Source of the DNA: Candidatus Obscuribacterales bacterium
GTDB taxonomy: Bacteria; Cyanobacteriota; Vampirovibrionia; Obscuribacterales; Obscuribacteraceae
Assembly: GCA_019752635.1 (NCBI GenBank)
Contig: JAIELX010000005.1
Span: 1-64,000, forward strand
Direction of reading: 5' to 3'
DNA: 64,000 bases
Shown piece by piece: positions 27,162 through 35,384 of the stretch (within the stretch, counting starts at the first letter, position 1; each line of letters begins with the position of its first letter). A program made the translations under genes and the position numbers. Under the pieces are notes generated by a model. The model was given only the letters and a program-made list of their open reading frames with translations. It was not told the DNA's origin and ran no database searches.

Positions 27162-27446
27162 ATGAGAGTTAGGTTGAGCCAAGCTGCTGTCGTCGCTATC
27201 TTATGTTTTCTGATGCCGTCTTTCAGGACATTAGCAGTCCCTACGCCCGGTGCCGATTACGTTTTCAACAATCTCAATAAATCGCGAGATGCACTGTTGG
27301 ATCAACGGCGCGAGTTGCAGCGTGCTTATGACGATACTGCCAGGCAGATTGATTTGCTCAATCAAAAACAACAACGGATCGACAGCTACTTGAAGCAAGT
27401 GGACAAGGCAATTCGCGACGTTGATGACGCTCTTAGAGGTAGATAG
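27162..27446 (+). CDS. Small secreted coiled-coil protein
   Basis: A 94-aa protein with a signal peptide (about 1-26, ending LRTLAVPTPG). A single amphipathic coiled coil follows, rich in Q, D, R and K (LLDQRRELQRAYDDTARQID, LLNQKQQRIDSYLKQVDKAI). GGAGG precedes the ATG at a good distance. Exported, probably periplasmic, function unknown. The next gene on the same strand, also secreted, starts 42 nt later. Confidence 0.6.
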   Translation: MRVRLSQAAVVAILCFLMPSFRTLAVPTPGADYVFNNLNKSRDALLDQRRELQRAYDDTARQIDLLNQKQQRIDSYLKQVDKAIRDVDDALRGR

Positions 27447-27488
27447 CCGATCCGAACGGCCCGGGGAAAGTGATAGAGAGGTAGGTGT

Positions 27489-28061
27489 ATGAAGAGAATT
27501 GTTCAATTGTTGACGCTGTGCTCAGCGCTGGTCACGTTCACCGGACCCCCTGTCGTTGCTGCTGAACCCCCGACGTCATCGCATGAACATGACGCTGTCA
27601 CTCATGCCGAGCCACACGATGGGCACGCCAAAGTTGAGTGTGTCGATCCACACGCTTGTTGCGCCGAGTCGGAAAAGGTGATTGAAACCCTTCAGACGCT
27701 TACTAAGGCTTACATTCATAGCGATCTCAAAACGATCGAAGAGCATATGGATGAGCACTGCACTACGTTTGATGAGTCTACCGGCAAATTGGTTACCGGC
27801 AAAGAAAACGTGTTGTCGGATCTGAAGGCAAAATTTGTAAGATTTGCGCCGGGTGGTGAAACGCCGCTGAAATCCTTCACCATCGATCACCCCTACGCCA
27901 AGGTAAACGGTGACACTGCTGTTGTTACCTTCGTTGCTTATCGCGAGCTTGGTGGCAAACACCCCGTCAAGCAAAAATCGAGTGTAACCGACGTTTTCGT
28001 TAAGCATGAAGGCGTTTGGAAGAAGCTGCACTATCGTGGTTCGTGGAAGAAAATCGGCTAA
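27489..28061 (+). CDS. Secreted SnoaL/DUF4440-like (NTF2-fold) protein
   Basis: A 190-aa protein. Residues 1-25 form a signal peptide. A His/Asp/Glu-rich linker with a CVDPHACC motif (about 27-60) could bind metal. Residues 65-188 have the helix-then-sheet order of NTF2-fold, SnoaL/DUF4440-like domains (LTKAYIHSDLKTIEEHMDEH; GDTAVVTFVAYRELGG; SVTDVFVKHEGVWKKLHYRG). This fold serves as a small-molecule binding or isomerase scaffold, and calcium/calmodulin-kinase-association-type versions are known. GAGAGG precedes the ATG. Probably cotranscribed with the secreted coiled-coil gene. Confidence 0.68.
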   Translation: MKRIVQLLTLCSALVTFTGPPVVAAEPPTSSHEHDAVTHAEPHDGHAKVECVDPHACCAESEKVIETLQTLTKAYIHSDLKTIEEHMDEHCTTFDESTGKLVTGKENVLSDLKAKFVRFAPGGETPLKSFTIDHPYAKVNGDTAVVTFVAYRELGGKHPVKQKSSVTDVFVKHEGVWKKLHYRGSWKKIG

Positions 28062-28128
28062 TCCGCAAGGTCGTCGCGCCACTAAATGCGGTGGCTCCCG
28101 TTAGGTGCAAACCTCAGGAAAACGAGCT

Positions 28129-29091
28129 CTAGACTGATGCTATGGACCTTTGAAACTCTGCCATGCTCGGGAAACGAGCGGATGGCTCCTTTTGCAGCGC
28201 TTTCGACAAAAGGTTTGCCAGTTTTTCATTGCCAATGTCGTCCATGGGCGCCGTTTCGGTGATAACAGAAAAAATCGTGACGCCTGGAGTTCTTCTTGTA
28301 AGCGGTGGATGCCCGACCACCATTTCATACAATATGGCACCGAGTTTATAAACGTCAGTCATTACGGTCAGGGGCTTATTCTGGAGCTCCTCTGGTGACA
28401 TGTAGTCTATATTTGCGTTGAGCAAGTTTTGCAGCCCTACTGTGTTGCTGGTGAAGTGCGTGAATTCTAAAGCGAAGTCCGCGAGTTTGACCCCATCCAG
28501 GCGGTGTTTGTCGCAAAGTAGGATAGTGCTCGGCGAGAGGTCGCCGTGAATCAGATTTTGTTTGTGCGCTGCCGATAGTGCCTCAGCAATTTGTTCGCCA
28601 ATGCCTAGAATCCAGAAGAGGTTCTTCTGATTGTGCGTCTTTAGCCGGTTGTTTAGCCGCTCACCCTCTAATGATTCGGTAACGTGGAACGATCGACGAT
28701 CTTCCGGATCTCCTATTCTTCCGAATGCATGCAACTTCAAGATGCTAGGATGATCGATCTCTTTCCACTTCGCCAGACGTTCCTTTGCCTCGTTGCTGAA
28801 GTGGTTGTACTCGCTGCGCAAATACAACGTGAGCGCTTTCTCCGTAGCGATTTCCCTGGCTTCATATATGACGTTTGTTGTCGTCTTTCCGATCGGTTTG
28901 GTTATCTCGTATTTGGCCATGACTATTTTGCCAATCCACGGCAAATGCATGTCTGGACCGAGATTCACTAGTTGCGTCTTGTCGTGCGGACAGTGTGACA
29001 GTTCGTTGCTGGTAAACTGCCGGTTGCAAGCCAGGCAAAGCTTTTGATTCGGATTCTTAGCAGATGGCTTCAACTGGGGTTCCTCCGTCAC
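28129..29091 (-). CDS. Zinc-ribbon pseudokinase (Ser/Thr kinase fold)
   Basis: A 320-aa protein. Residues 17-40 form a short zinc ribbon (C19, C22, C34, H36). Residues 60-318 have the Hanks kinase fold with clear C-lobe landmarks (YMSPEEL; TDVYKLGAILYEMVVGHPPL). Catalytic residues are missing. The glycine loop is IGKTTTNVIYEA, the VAIK lysine position is in LTLYL, HRD is HGD with the following Asn replaced (HGDLSPSTIL), and DFG is DFA (205-207). It is therefore probably a signalling pseudokinase or scaffold. No membrane helix. Its partner may be the neighbouring small membrane protein. Confidence 0.82.
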   Translation of the reverse strand: MTEEPQLKPSAKNPNQKLCLACNRQFTSNELSHCPHDKTQLVNLGPDMHLPWIGKIVMAKYEITKPIGKTTTNVIYEAREIATEKALTLYLRSEYNHFSNEAKERLAKWKEIDHPSILKLHAFGRIGDPEDRRSFHVTESLEGERLNNRLKTHNQKNLFWILGIGEQIAEALSAAHKQNLIHGDLSPSTILLCDKHRLDGVKLADFALEFTHFTSNTVGLQNLLNANIDYMSPEELQNKPLTVMTDVYKLGAILYEMVVGHPPLTRRTPGVTIFSVITETAPMDDIGNEKLANLLSKALQKEPSARFPSMAEFQRSIASV

Positions 29092-29143
29092 ACTATCAAC
29101 GAGCCTCTAAACTCATTCAGACCTGTTGGAATAAATTTAGGCG

Positions 29144-29569
29144 CTACTTCCCGACTGAGGCACCGTCGGTGCTGTCGGTCGATGACGACGACGACTTGGT
29201 GGCACCTGAGCGTGTCGCCCTTCCCGAGTTTAGTCGTGCCGTGACTTCATCGAGCTGTTTCTTCATCTGTTCTAGAGCCGAGGTCTGTAGTATGACGACC
29301 ATTAGAATAATACCCAAAACACCAATCGCCATGTTGATCTTAGTTCGGTACTGCTCGCGTTCTTTTGCCAGGTCATTCTTGAAACGATCCAGCTCTGTGC
29401 GATTGGTCTCCTGAGCTTTAGCTAGGCTTGCATCTAATTTCTGACGGGGCTGGTCCAGAGTAAAGACAAATGATTCTAGTATGGGACTGACCCATTTTTT
29501 TTTATGCCATGTGATGCGGGAGCTTCGCAGGTTTGTGCCTGTGCTCGAATCGCTAGCTTTGATAAGCTG
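29144..29569 (-). CDS. Coiled-coil membrane protein lacking a canonical start
   Basis: The frame is open and protein-like for 141 codons after a TAG at 29570-29572: a polar N-part (SSRITWHKKKWVSPILESF), a coiled coil (KLDASLAKAQETNRTELDRF), a membrane helix (MAIGVLGIILMVVILQTSAL), a second short coil and a Ser/Thr-rich tail. The first ATG is at 29332, right at the membrane helix, with no ribosome binding site, and would give only 62 aa. No GTG or TTG lies upstream. Either it uses a rare start (for example CTG or ATC) or its 5' end was lost. It lies upstream of the pseudokinase on the same strand. Confidence 0.5.
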   Translation of the reverse strand, partial: QLIKASDSSTGTNLRSSRITWHKKKWVSPILESFVFTLDQPRQKLDASLAKAQETNRTELDRFKNDLAKEREQYRTKINMAIGVLGIILMVVILQTSALEQMKKQLDEVTARLNSGRATRSGATKSSSSSTDSTDGASVGK

Positions 29570-29594
29570 CTAAGAGCAAGCTGGAGGGAATGGC

Positions 29595-30220
29595 GTGGAC
29601 CTTAAGAAACTCGCTTCATCAATGTCCAAATCAGCCATGCAGTCGCCGATTGAGTCCGTCATTCGAGATGCCGGCGAAGACTGCAATCCAGAGGGACGGG
29701 CTCTGTCCGCAGGGACGGGCTCTGTCCGCTGGAGCAATTGCAAATGTTGTTCGAGTTCGTCGCCGAGCAGTCTAACCCGCGCACGCAGTTGATTAAGTAC
29801 CATACTACGCGAGCTCTGGCTCTGGAGAATAGTCGCACTACTGGAAAGTTCATTCGATCCGGTGGCAATCGATTCATTGATTCGAAGCGGCGGGTGGTGT
29901 GGCAGGAAGCGCCGGCCAATGTCGATGACGGATTACCACGTCCGACATTTCGCTCCGCTGAGTTTGTGCCATCACTGCAGGATGCGACCGAATTAGCAAA
30001 ATGGAGTTTGCTGGTAGAAGATACGCGCCAGTCCGAACTGCTGAGCCGGCGCCTGATACACGACAAACTGTCGGCCACGCCGCTTTCACAGCCAGATGAA
30101 ATAACGAAGTGGCTCTTCAAAGATGTGTTGAACGTAGACTTGGACGATCCGTATTTAGGTCTTTCCGACTCACTTTTCCCGAACTATCCGTTTCGAGCAG
30201 AGGATGAGGCTTCTTCTTGA
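29595..30220 (+). pseudogene. Hypothetical gene split by a 19-bp tandem repeat
   Basis: A GTG at 29595 follows GGAGGG at 6 nt. The frame reads DLKKLASSMSKSAMQSPIES and VIRDAGEDCNPEG up to a 19-bp tandem duplication (29692-29729). From there the protein-like sequence lies in another frame to 30220 (LEQLQMLFEFVAEQSNPRTQ; RFIDSKRRVVWQEAPANVDD; ITKWLFKDVLNVDLDDPYLG). Two repeat units leave the two parts out of frame, whereas three units (19 more bases) would join them. The intact product would be about 210 aa, soluble, of unknown family. It may be broken or phase-variable. Confidence 0.5.
29692..29729. repeat. 19-bp perfect tandem duplication
   Basis: AGGGACGGGCTCTGTCCGC occurs twice without a gap. 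The unit length is not a multiple of three, so copy number sets the reading frame of the gene around it. Confidence 0.9.
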
Positions 30221-30258
30221 GGCACAGTGCGTGGTGAGTTGCTCTAACGATACGACGG

Positions 30259-30909
30259 TTAAATCCAGAGTAGCGCAAGAACTTTAGAGGACGGAAGACT
30301 CGCGCAAGAGTCGATGGACGGATCCGCTGTTGGTAAGGCGGGTGTCCAACTAGCGAAGCCAGGATGCTCGATGTCTTTTCCAAGCCAATACGGAAGCCCG
30401 CTTCCGCTTCACTGTCAAGTCCCGCCAGGACGACTTTCAGGCGGCTTAGCCGGGGCGATCTCCTGCGTTGGTGGATGTCCGTCTTGTTTCGACTTTGAGC
30501 CGCCGCCGGCGGCTCCAGGAGGACTTCAACCGCCTTCGGGCGGCAGATTCTCTCGAAGCGGCTTTTGGCTTTTCTTTTCAGTCGAATCTGTTGGCGGTTG
30601 AGGTTTCTTGCCCTCTTCCAGTTCTATGTTTGGTAATTTGAAGCGCCCGGCTTCAGTTCCGAACCCTCAGCTGTTAACGGGCCGCGGCAGCGGTCGACGC
30701 ACCGGTGTCGAATCTGGCACCTTTGGCGTTTTGTCGTTCGGTTTTGCAATGTTGGAATCGCCGATTCCATGCGGTTTACCTCAGCTGCTCACTGAAACGG
30801 GAGGCAGCTCAACTTTTCCGGAGCGCGCATTCGGTGCGCCTTTAAGGTCCACTTCGAATCGAGTGGATTCCTGGAAGTGTTGATTCTCGTTGAAATCTTC
30901 TAGCGACAT
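30259..30909 (-). pseudogene. Pro-rich frame interrupted only by TGA codons
   Basis: From the ATG at 30909 one minus-strand frame runs 216 codons to a TAA with no TAA or TAG inside, but with five TGA (30781, 30667, 30526, 30415 and 30409 as lowest base). The segments between are protein-like, polar and Pro/Lys-rich: FNENQHFQESTRFEVDLKG, KPNDKTPKVPDSTPVRRPLP, FKLPNIELEEGKKPQPPTDS, KSKQDGHPPTQEIAPAKPPE. The last 49 codons look less coding. Neighbouring genes end normally with TGA. It is probably a decaying gene for a disordered protein, though a frame kept free of frameshifts and of TAA/TAG is unusual. Confidence 0.45.
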
Positions 30910-31042
30910 GGTTTCACAATATAGCTCAAATGTTTCAAATGTGTGAATTTTTCTGGTGCTGTTGTTGGATGCTCGGGTGCTCGCTTTCCGTTTTGAACAG
31001 ACACCAACAGGGAAAGTAAAAACAAGAAGCTGAGGGGCTGAC

Positions 31043-32692
31043 ATGGCTAGACGAAAACCTGCTGGTGATGCAGGCACGGCGGTTTCTCCTTTGAAACCGA
31101 TCGGTTCGATTTACAAGCGAAACTTGGCTTTGCTGACTGATCTTTATCAGCTCACCATGGGCTACGGATACTGGAAGTCGGGAACAGCGGAGACTGGAAC
31201 CGTCTTCAATCTGTACTTTCGCAAAAATCCATTCGGTGGTGGCTTCTCTGTCGCTGCCGGCTTGACGTGGATTATCGACTATCTGCGCAGTTTTAGATTT
31301 ACCGATCGAGACTTGGCTTATTTGCGAAAGCTCAAAGGCAATGATGGTGCTCCGCTATTTGAGTCCGGGTATCTAGACTATCTTCGTGCGCTCAAGTTTT
31401 CCTGTGACATATTCGCTGTTCCGGAGGGCACCATCGTCTACCCGAACGAGCCGCTCATACGCGTTCAGGGACCGTTAATCCAGTGCCAGCTCATTGAGAC
31501 AGCATTGCTTTGTATAGCAAACTTTCAAACCTTGATAGCTACAAAATCGGCCCGAATAAAGTTGGCGGCTCGCGGCGCTACTGTTCTTGAATTCGGATTG
31601 CGTCGAGCCCAGGGGATTGATGGCGCACTCTCCGGTAGCTGGGCTGCCTACATCGGGGGCTGCGATGCTACCTCCAATGTACTGGCGTCGGAGCTTTTTG
31701 GCATTCCAGTGAAAGGGACGCATGCCCATTCGTGGGTTATGTCCCATGAGTCGGAGCTCGAGTCCTTCCTTTCCTACGCTCAAGCGATGCCTAACAACTG
31801 CGTGTTTCTTGTTGATACCTACGATACTATCGGCGGTGTCGAGAATGCGATCCAGGTCGGTCGCCTTCTGAGAGAGTATGGCTATGAAATGACTGGCATC
31901 AGGCTCGATTCAGGCGACATCGCCGGGTTGAGCGTTAGCGCTCGGAAGATGTTAGATGCAGCCGGTTTCCAGAATGTTCTGATTGTGGCAAGTGATGATT
32001 TAGACGAGGCCCGAATTGAAAGAATGTTCAGCAACGGAGCTCAAGTCTCCGTTCTGGGCGTTGGCACCAACCTGATAACAGGGGGAACGCAGTCGGCTTT
32101 GGGTGGCGTTTATAAACTGGCCGCCATCGAGGACGCTGATGGAAAGTGGAACTACAGGGTGAAATTGTCAGAGGTAGAATCGAAAATTTCAAACCCCGGA
32201 ATTCAGCAAATTAGACGATTTTACAAAGATGGTGTCGCTATTGGTGATGCAATCTACGATGTGGCCGGTGGACTCTCCGGTGATGTGAAGGTAGTGATGG
32301 CAGATAATCAGAGCAGGGTCTATCCCGCGACAGTGGAGTATCAGGATATGTTGAAACCAATTTTTCTCAGAGGCATTCTGGTTTACAAACAGCCGAATGT
32401 TACCGAAATTCGCGAATATGTGCGCAACGGATTGCAAGAGCTTGTTGCCGGACAGAAGAAGCTGTCGAATGCTGATGTTTACCCGGTGGGCTTGGAATCA
32501 GGGCTGAACAAAACGAAACTAAGAATCACAACTGCGTTGCGTAAGAAGTCGCGCACGAAGGCGACCGCCAAAGAAGTTCAGCAGTTCTACGACAAGATGA
32601 CCGAGGCTGCCTCCGGTGGCGCGAAAGCGCCTAGGGCGTTGCAAAGAAATTCTGCGCCGAAGAAGCACAGGCGTCAACCGGCAGGAGTATAA
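31043..32692 (+). CDS. pncB: Nicotinate phosphoribosyltransferase
   Basis: Converts nicotinate and PRPP to nicotinate mononucleotide in the Preiss-Handler route of NAD synthesis. Seen: the N-terminal signature LLTDLYQLTMGYGYW, the active-site region KGTHAHSWVMSHE and the phosphate-binding stretch IRLDSGDIAGLS followed by VGTNLITGG. At 549 aa it is longer than many, with a basic, low-complexity tail of about 50 residues (KKSRTKATAKE onward). GAGGGG precedes the ATG. An NrtR-like Nudix protein, the usual class of regulator for this pathway, is encoded 2 kb downstream on the other strand. Confidence 0.93.
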   Translation: MARRKPAGDAGTAVSPLKPIGSIYKRNLALLTDLYQLTMGYGYWKSGTAETGTVFNLYFRKNPFGGGFSVAAGLTWIIDYLRSFRFTDRDLAYLRKLKGNDGAPLFESGYLDYLRALKFSCDIFAVPEGTIVYPNEPLIRVQGPLIQCQLIETALLCIANFQTLIATKSARIKLAARGATVLEFGLRRAQGIDGALSGSWAAYIGGCDATSNVLASELFGIPVKGTHAHSWVMSHESELESFLSYAQAMPNNCVFLVDTYDTIGGVENAIQVGRLLREYGYEMTGIRLDSGDIAGLSVSARKMLDAAGFQNVLIVASDDLDEARIERMFSNGAQVSVLGVGTNLITGGTQSALGGVYKLAAIEDADGKWNYRVKLSEVESKISNPGIQQIRRFYKDGVAIGDAIYDVAGGLSGDVKVVMADNQSRVYPATVEYQDMLKPIFLRGILVYKQPNVTEIREYVRNGLQELVAGQKKLSNADVYPVGLESGLNKTKLRITTALRKKSRTKATAKEVQQFYDKMTEAASGGAKAPRALQRNSAPKKHRRQPAGV

Positions 32693-32729
32693 TGCCTCAG
32701 TCTGCGGCATGTAGAAAGCGCCTCATTTG

Positions 32730-33446
32730 ATGGAAGACAATTTTTTCATCGTCCTTGTTCGCCCTCAATTCTTAGGGAATCTTGGCTCGGTTGCGAGGGT
32801 AATGAAGAACTTCGGGTTCTGTCGATTGCGATTGGTGGAACCGCCGCGCAATTATAAAGAGTCTGAGGCACGGCGCATGTCCGTGGGCGCCTTCGATGTT
32901 CTTAAGAACAGCGAAATCTTCTCGTCGCTTTCTGATGCGCTCGCTGACATCTCATTGGCAGTTGGAACGACTTCAGGGCAGCAACGTGATTTGTCGCCCT
33001 TACCGCTAAAGAGACTGCTGCCCGATTTGGTTGCTTGCGCGCGTTCCTCGCGTTGTGCCATCGTGTTTGGCGATGAGGTAAACGGGTTGCCAACGGAAGA
33101 TTTGTTGCGGTGTCACCACATAGTCACCATTCCGACCAATCCGGATTTCGCCGCATTGAATATGGCTCAGGCTGTAGGTATTGCGGTGTACTCTTTCTTC
33201 GATCAAATGAACTCCGATTCGGCAGGTACCGGCGAGTTAGTGACATACTCCGGAGGCAAGCAAGACGACAAGATTTTTGAACAATTGGACACCCTGTTGT
33301 TGCACTCAGATTTTTCTCGGACTTACAACCGCACAAAAATTCTGAAAGAATTCAGATCCTTCTATCAGCGCGCGCATCCAACAGAGCGCGAGTCCAGCCT
33401 GTTGTTGGGAGCCCTGCTGAAGCTGAATCAGAAAATCCAAAACTAA
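32730..33446 (+). CDS. trmJ: TrmJ-family tRNA 2'-O-methyltransferase
   Basis: SPOUT-class methyltransferase that modifies the ribose at position 32 of tRNA using S-adenosylmethionine. The N-terminus FIVLVRPQFLGNLGSVARVM carries the motif 1 Asn/Gly pattern. Motifs 2 and 3 are CAIVFGDEVNGL and VTIPTNPDFAALNMAQAVGI, forming the trefoil knot. The length (238 aa) matches TrmJ rather than the longer TrmH group. The ATG at 32730 is preferred over a TTG directly before it. It follows pncB by 37 nt and its end overlaps the convergent TPR gene by 4 nt. Confidence 0.88.
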   Translation: MEDNFFIVLVRPQFLGNLGSVARVMKNFGFCRLRLVEPPRNYKESEARRMSVGAFDVLKNSEIFSSLSDALADISLAVGTTSGQQRDLSPLPLKRLLPDLVACARSSRCAIVFGDEVNGLPTEDLLRCHHIVTIPTNPDFAALNMAQAVGIAVYSFFDQMNSDSAGTGELVTYSGGKQDDKIFEQLDTLLLHSDFSRTYNRTKILKEFRSFYQRAHPTERESSLLLGALLKLNQKIQN

Positions 33447-34696
33447 AAACCGGTGTTACCGGGATCGGCTACTGGTCTCTTCGGAGATGATTCCTGCGGT
33501 TTGTTCGGTGCTTCGTCCTTTGCACCGGCGGCTAATGATGCAAACACGGGAGAGATCTTTTCGTCCGGTAATTGGCGAACGAATTCTTTTGCGGCGTATG
33601 CGGCCTCGGAGGGTTTCCCTGCTAGAGCCTGCGCGCGCGCCAAGTGGAGCCAGTCAATTCTACAAGAAGGACAGAGTTGCATCACTTTTGCAAAGTGCTC
33701 TGCCGCCGATGAGTATTCGCCATTTGCAAGTTCCAGCAATCCCAGTTCGTGCAGAATGAAAAAGTCTTCCGGTTCGGTCTCTGCCGCTGCTTTTGCTTGT
33801 GGAAGCACGATTGCCATTTTTCCTTTGGTTGCGTACGATCGACGCGATCCTTCCTCTTTCGGGAGTAGTCGCGCGCGGGCAAGAAGGAAATTGCCGTTAT
33901 CAAACTGATCGGCGGCAAAAATGTTCCAGTGAAAGTCGTGTTGAACCGGATATCCCAAGGTCGTCATTTGAAAAGGAGCAACTTTCTTTCCGGATGCTAG
34001 CTGCCAGGACTTCAATTGTTGCTTCCCTGCTTCTGTGTTGCCTTGCACAAACTCGAGTTTTGCAAGCAACAGTAAAATTGGTGCGAAACCGGGAGCGAGA
34101 GTCCTTGCCTGTTCGGCCGCCTTCATAGCGGCGGTTACTTCGCCGGACAGATACTTCGTGAGCGCTAGTCCCGTGTATGCAAGATGCGAATTTGGCTTCA
34201 GCTTAATTAGCTTGCGAAATGAGTCCTCCGCATTCTGAAGATCGCCCGATCGCAGGAACGCAAACCCAATGTCGCCGTACAATGGCGTGATCTTGCCATC
34301 CAACTCAAGCGCCCGATTCCAGGTTTTAATCGCTGCTTCGTAGTCGTGTTGCAAGTAGTAAACCATGCCGGTACTCAACAGTGTTTCGGCGTCGTGCTTC
34401 AACGCATAAGCTTTTTGCAAATGCTCAAGCGCTTCGTCGTATTTGCCTTGCTTTGCCAAAGCAATGCCTAACGTGTTCAACGCGATGTGATCGTTGGGGT
34501 CTGTTGCTATTGCCTGATTGAGCAGAACAACAGCTTGTGTGGTTTGTCCCTTATCCAGTGCCGTGATGCCTGCCGAGTTGAGGCGTTGTGATCTCTCACG
34601 AGCTTTAGTATCCCACGTCTGGACGAGCTGCGCGGTGGCTGGTGGTACCATCGTTAGTGACAGTAGTAGTGCTGCAACAATGCGGTTTGAAAACAT
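33443..34696 (-). CDS. Secreted TPR protein
   Basis: A 417-aa exported protein. The ATG at 34696 begins a good signal peptide (FSNRIVAALLLSLTMVPPAT then AQ). The in-frame upstream codons overlap the Nudix gene and are not needed. At least six TPR units follow (for example ALNTLGIALAKQGKYDEALE; LSTGMVYYLQHDYEAAIKTW; YGDIGFAFLRSGDLQNAEDS). A C-terminal block has a CPSCR pair and a Lys/Pro-rich tail. Probably periplasmic, an adaptor for an assembly or secretion process. It starts 10 nt after the Nudix gene, so they are one operon. Confidence 0.8.
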   Translation of the reverse strand: MFSNRIVAALLLSLTMVPPATAQLVQTWDTKARERSQRLNSAGITALDKGQTTQAVVLLNQAIATDPNDHIALNTLGIALAKQGKYDEALEHLQKAYALKHDAETLLSTGMVYYLQHDYEAAIKTWNRALELDGKITPLYGDIGFAFLRSGDLQNAEDSFRKLIKLKPNSHLAYTGLALTKYLSGEVTAAMKAAEQARTLAPGFAPILLLLAKLEFVQGNTEAGKQQLKSWQLASGKKVAPFQMTTLGYPVQHDFHWNIFAADQFDNGNFLLARARLLPKEEGSRRSYATKGKMAIVLPQAKAAAETEPEDFFILHELGLLELANGEYSSAAEHFAKVMQLCPSCRIDWLHLARAQALAGKPSEAAYAAKEFVRQLPDEKISPVFASLAAGAKDEAPNKPQESSPKRPVADPGNTGF

Positions 34697-34706
34697 TGTG
34701 GTGACC

Positions 34707-35384
34707 CTAAAAAACAAATACGGGGCGATCGGGCAGTTTTTCGAAGTCTTCTTCCGAGAAAGTATAAAGTCTTGCGGGGCGGTATGAGCCTTCCTGACTG
34801 GTTTCGTCAAGTTCCTGCAAGACACCCGAACCGAGGAATTTCTTTCTGAAGTTACGATTGTCCACCGAGCGCCCAAGAATTGCTTCGTAGACGGTCTGCA
34901 GATCGCGCAGAGTGAATTTTTGAGGTAGCAAACTGAATGCTGCCGGCGAATACTCTATTTTGTACTTTATGCGTTGATAACCGTAATTGATTATGCGCTC
35001 ATGGTCGAATGCCAGAGGTGGTAACTCGTTGACCGGCCACCAGGCTAAGCCGGAAGCCTCCGAACTGGCCCTGAGCTCAAGTCCCTCTTGGCGCAAAAGT
35101 GCGAGATAGGCTGCGGTAATAACTCGACCGCGAGGGTCTCGTCCGCGGTCACCAAATGTGTATAACTGTTCTAAGTACACATTGGCGACATTGGTTTCTT
35201 CGTACAGCTCGCGAACGGCGGCGGCCTCCAAACTGTCGTCTCCGTCAGTAAGGAATCCCCCGGGTAATCCCCAAAGTGATTTGAAGGGCTCATTCTTTCT
35301 TTTGACAAGAAGGACTTCAAGCGAACCCTGTTGTACGGCAAATGCCAAAGTATCAACAGTGACCTTTACCAGTTCTGACGGCAT
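34707..35384 (-). CDS. NrtR-like Nudix protein
   Basis: A 225-aa protein. Residues 8-140 form a Nudix domain with the Nudix box from GGFLTDGDDSLEAAAVREL to YEETNV (GX5EX7REUXEEXGU complete). Residues 145-225 form a winged-helix-like domain (FTLRDLQTVYEAILG, then NRNFRKKFLGSGVL) typical of NrtR, the ADP-ribose-responsive repressor of NAD metabolism. Because the Nudix box is intact, it may also hydrolyse ADP-ribose. The presence of pncB 2 kb away fits an NAD regulon. Regulator versus enzyme is not settled from sequence. Confidence 0.85.
   Translation of the reverse strand: MPSELVKVTVDTLAFAVQQGSLEVLLVKRKNEPFKSLWGLPGGFLTDGDDSLEAAAVRELYEETNVANVYLEQLYTFGDRGRDPRGRVITAAYLALLRQEGLELRASSEASGLAWWPVNELPPLAFDHERIINYGYQRIKYKIEYSPAAFSLLPQKFTLRDLQTVYEAILGRSVDNRNFRKKFLGSGVLQELDETSQEGSYRPARLYTFSEEDFEKLPDRPVFVF

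Noticed and set aside
30314..30883. Two plus-strand frames of 95 and 91 codons antisense to the TGA-interrupted frame
   Set aside because: Composition is low-complexity (Ser/Gly/Pro), with no ribosome binding sites; best seen as shadows of the minus-strand frame.
30259..30909. Genome-wide reassignment of TGA to an amino acid
   Set aside because: Many well-recognised genes here (for example the Ehr HyfC and cyclase-like genes) end properly at TGA with nothing coding-like beyond.
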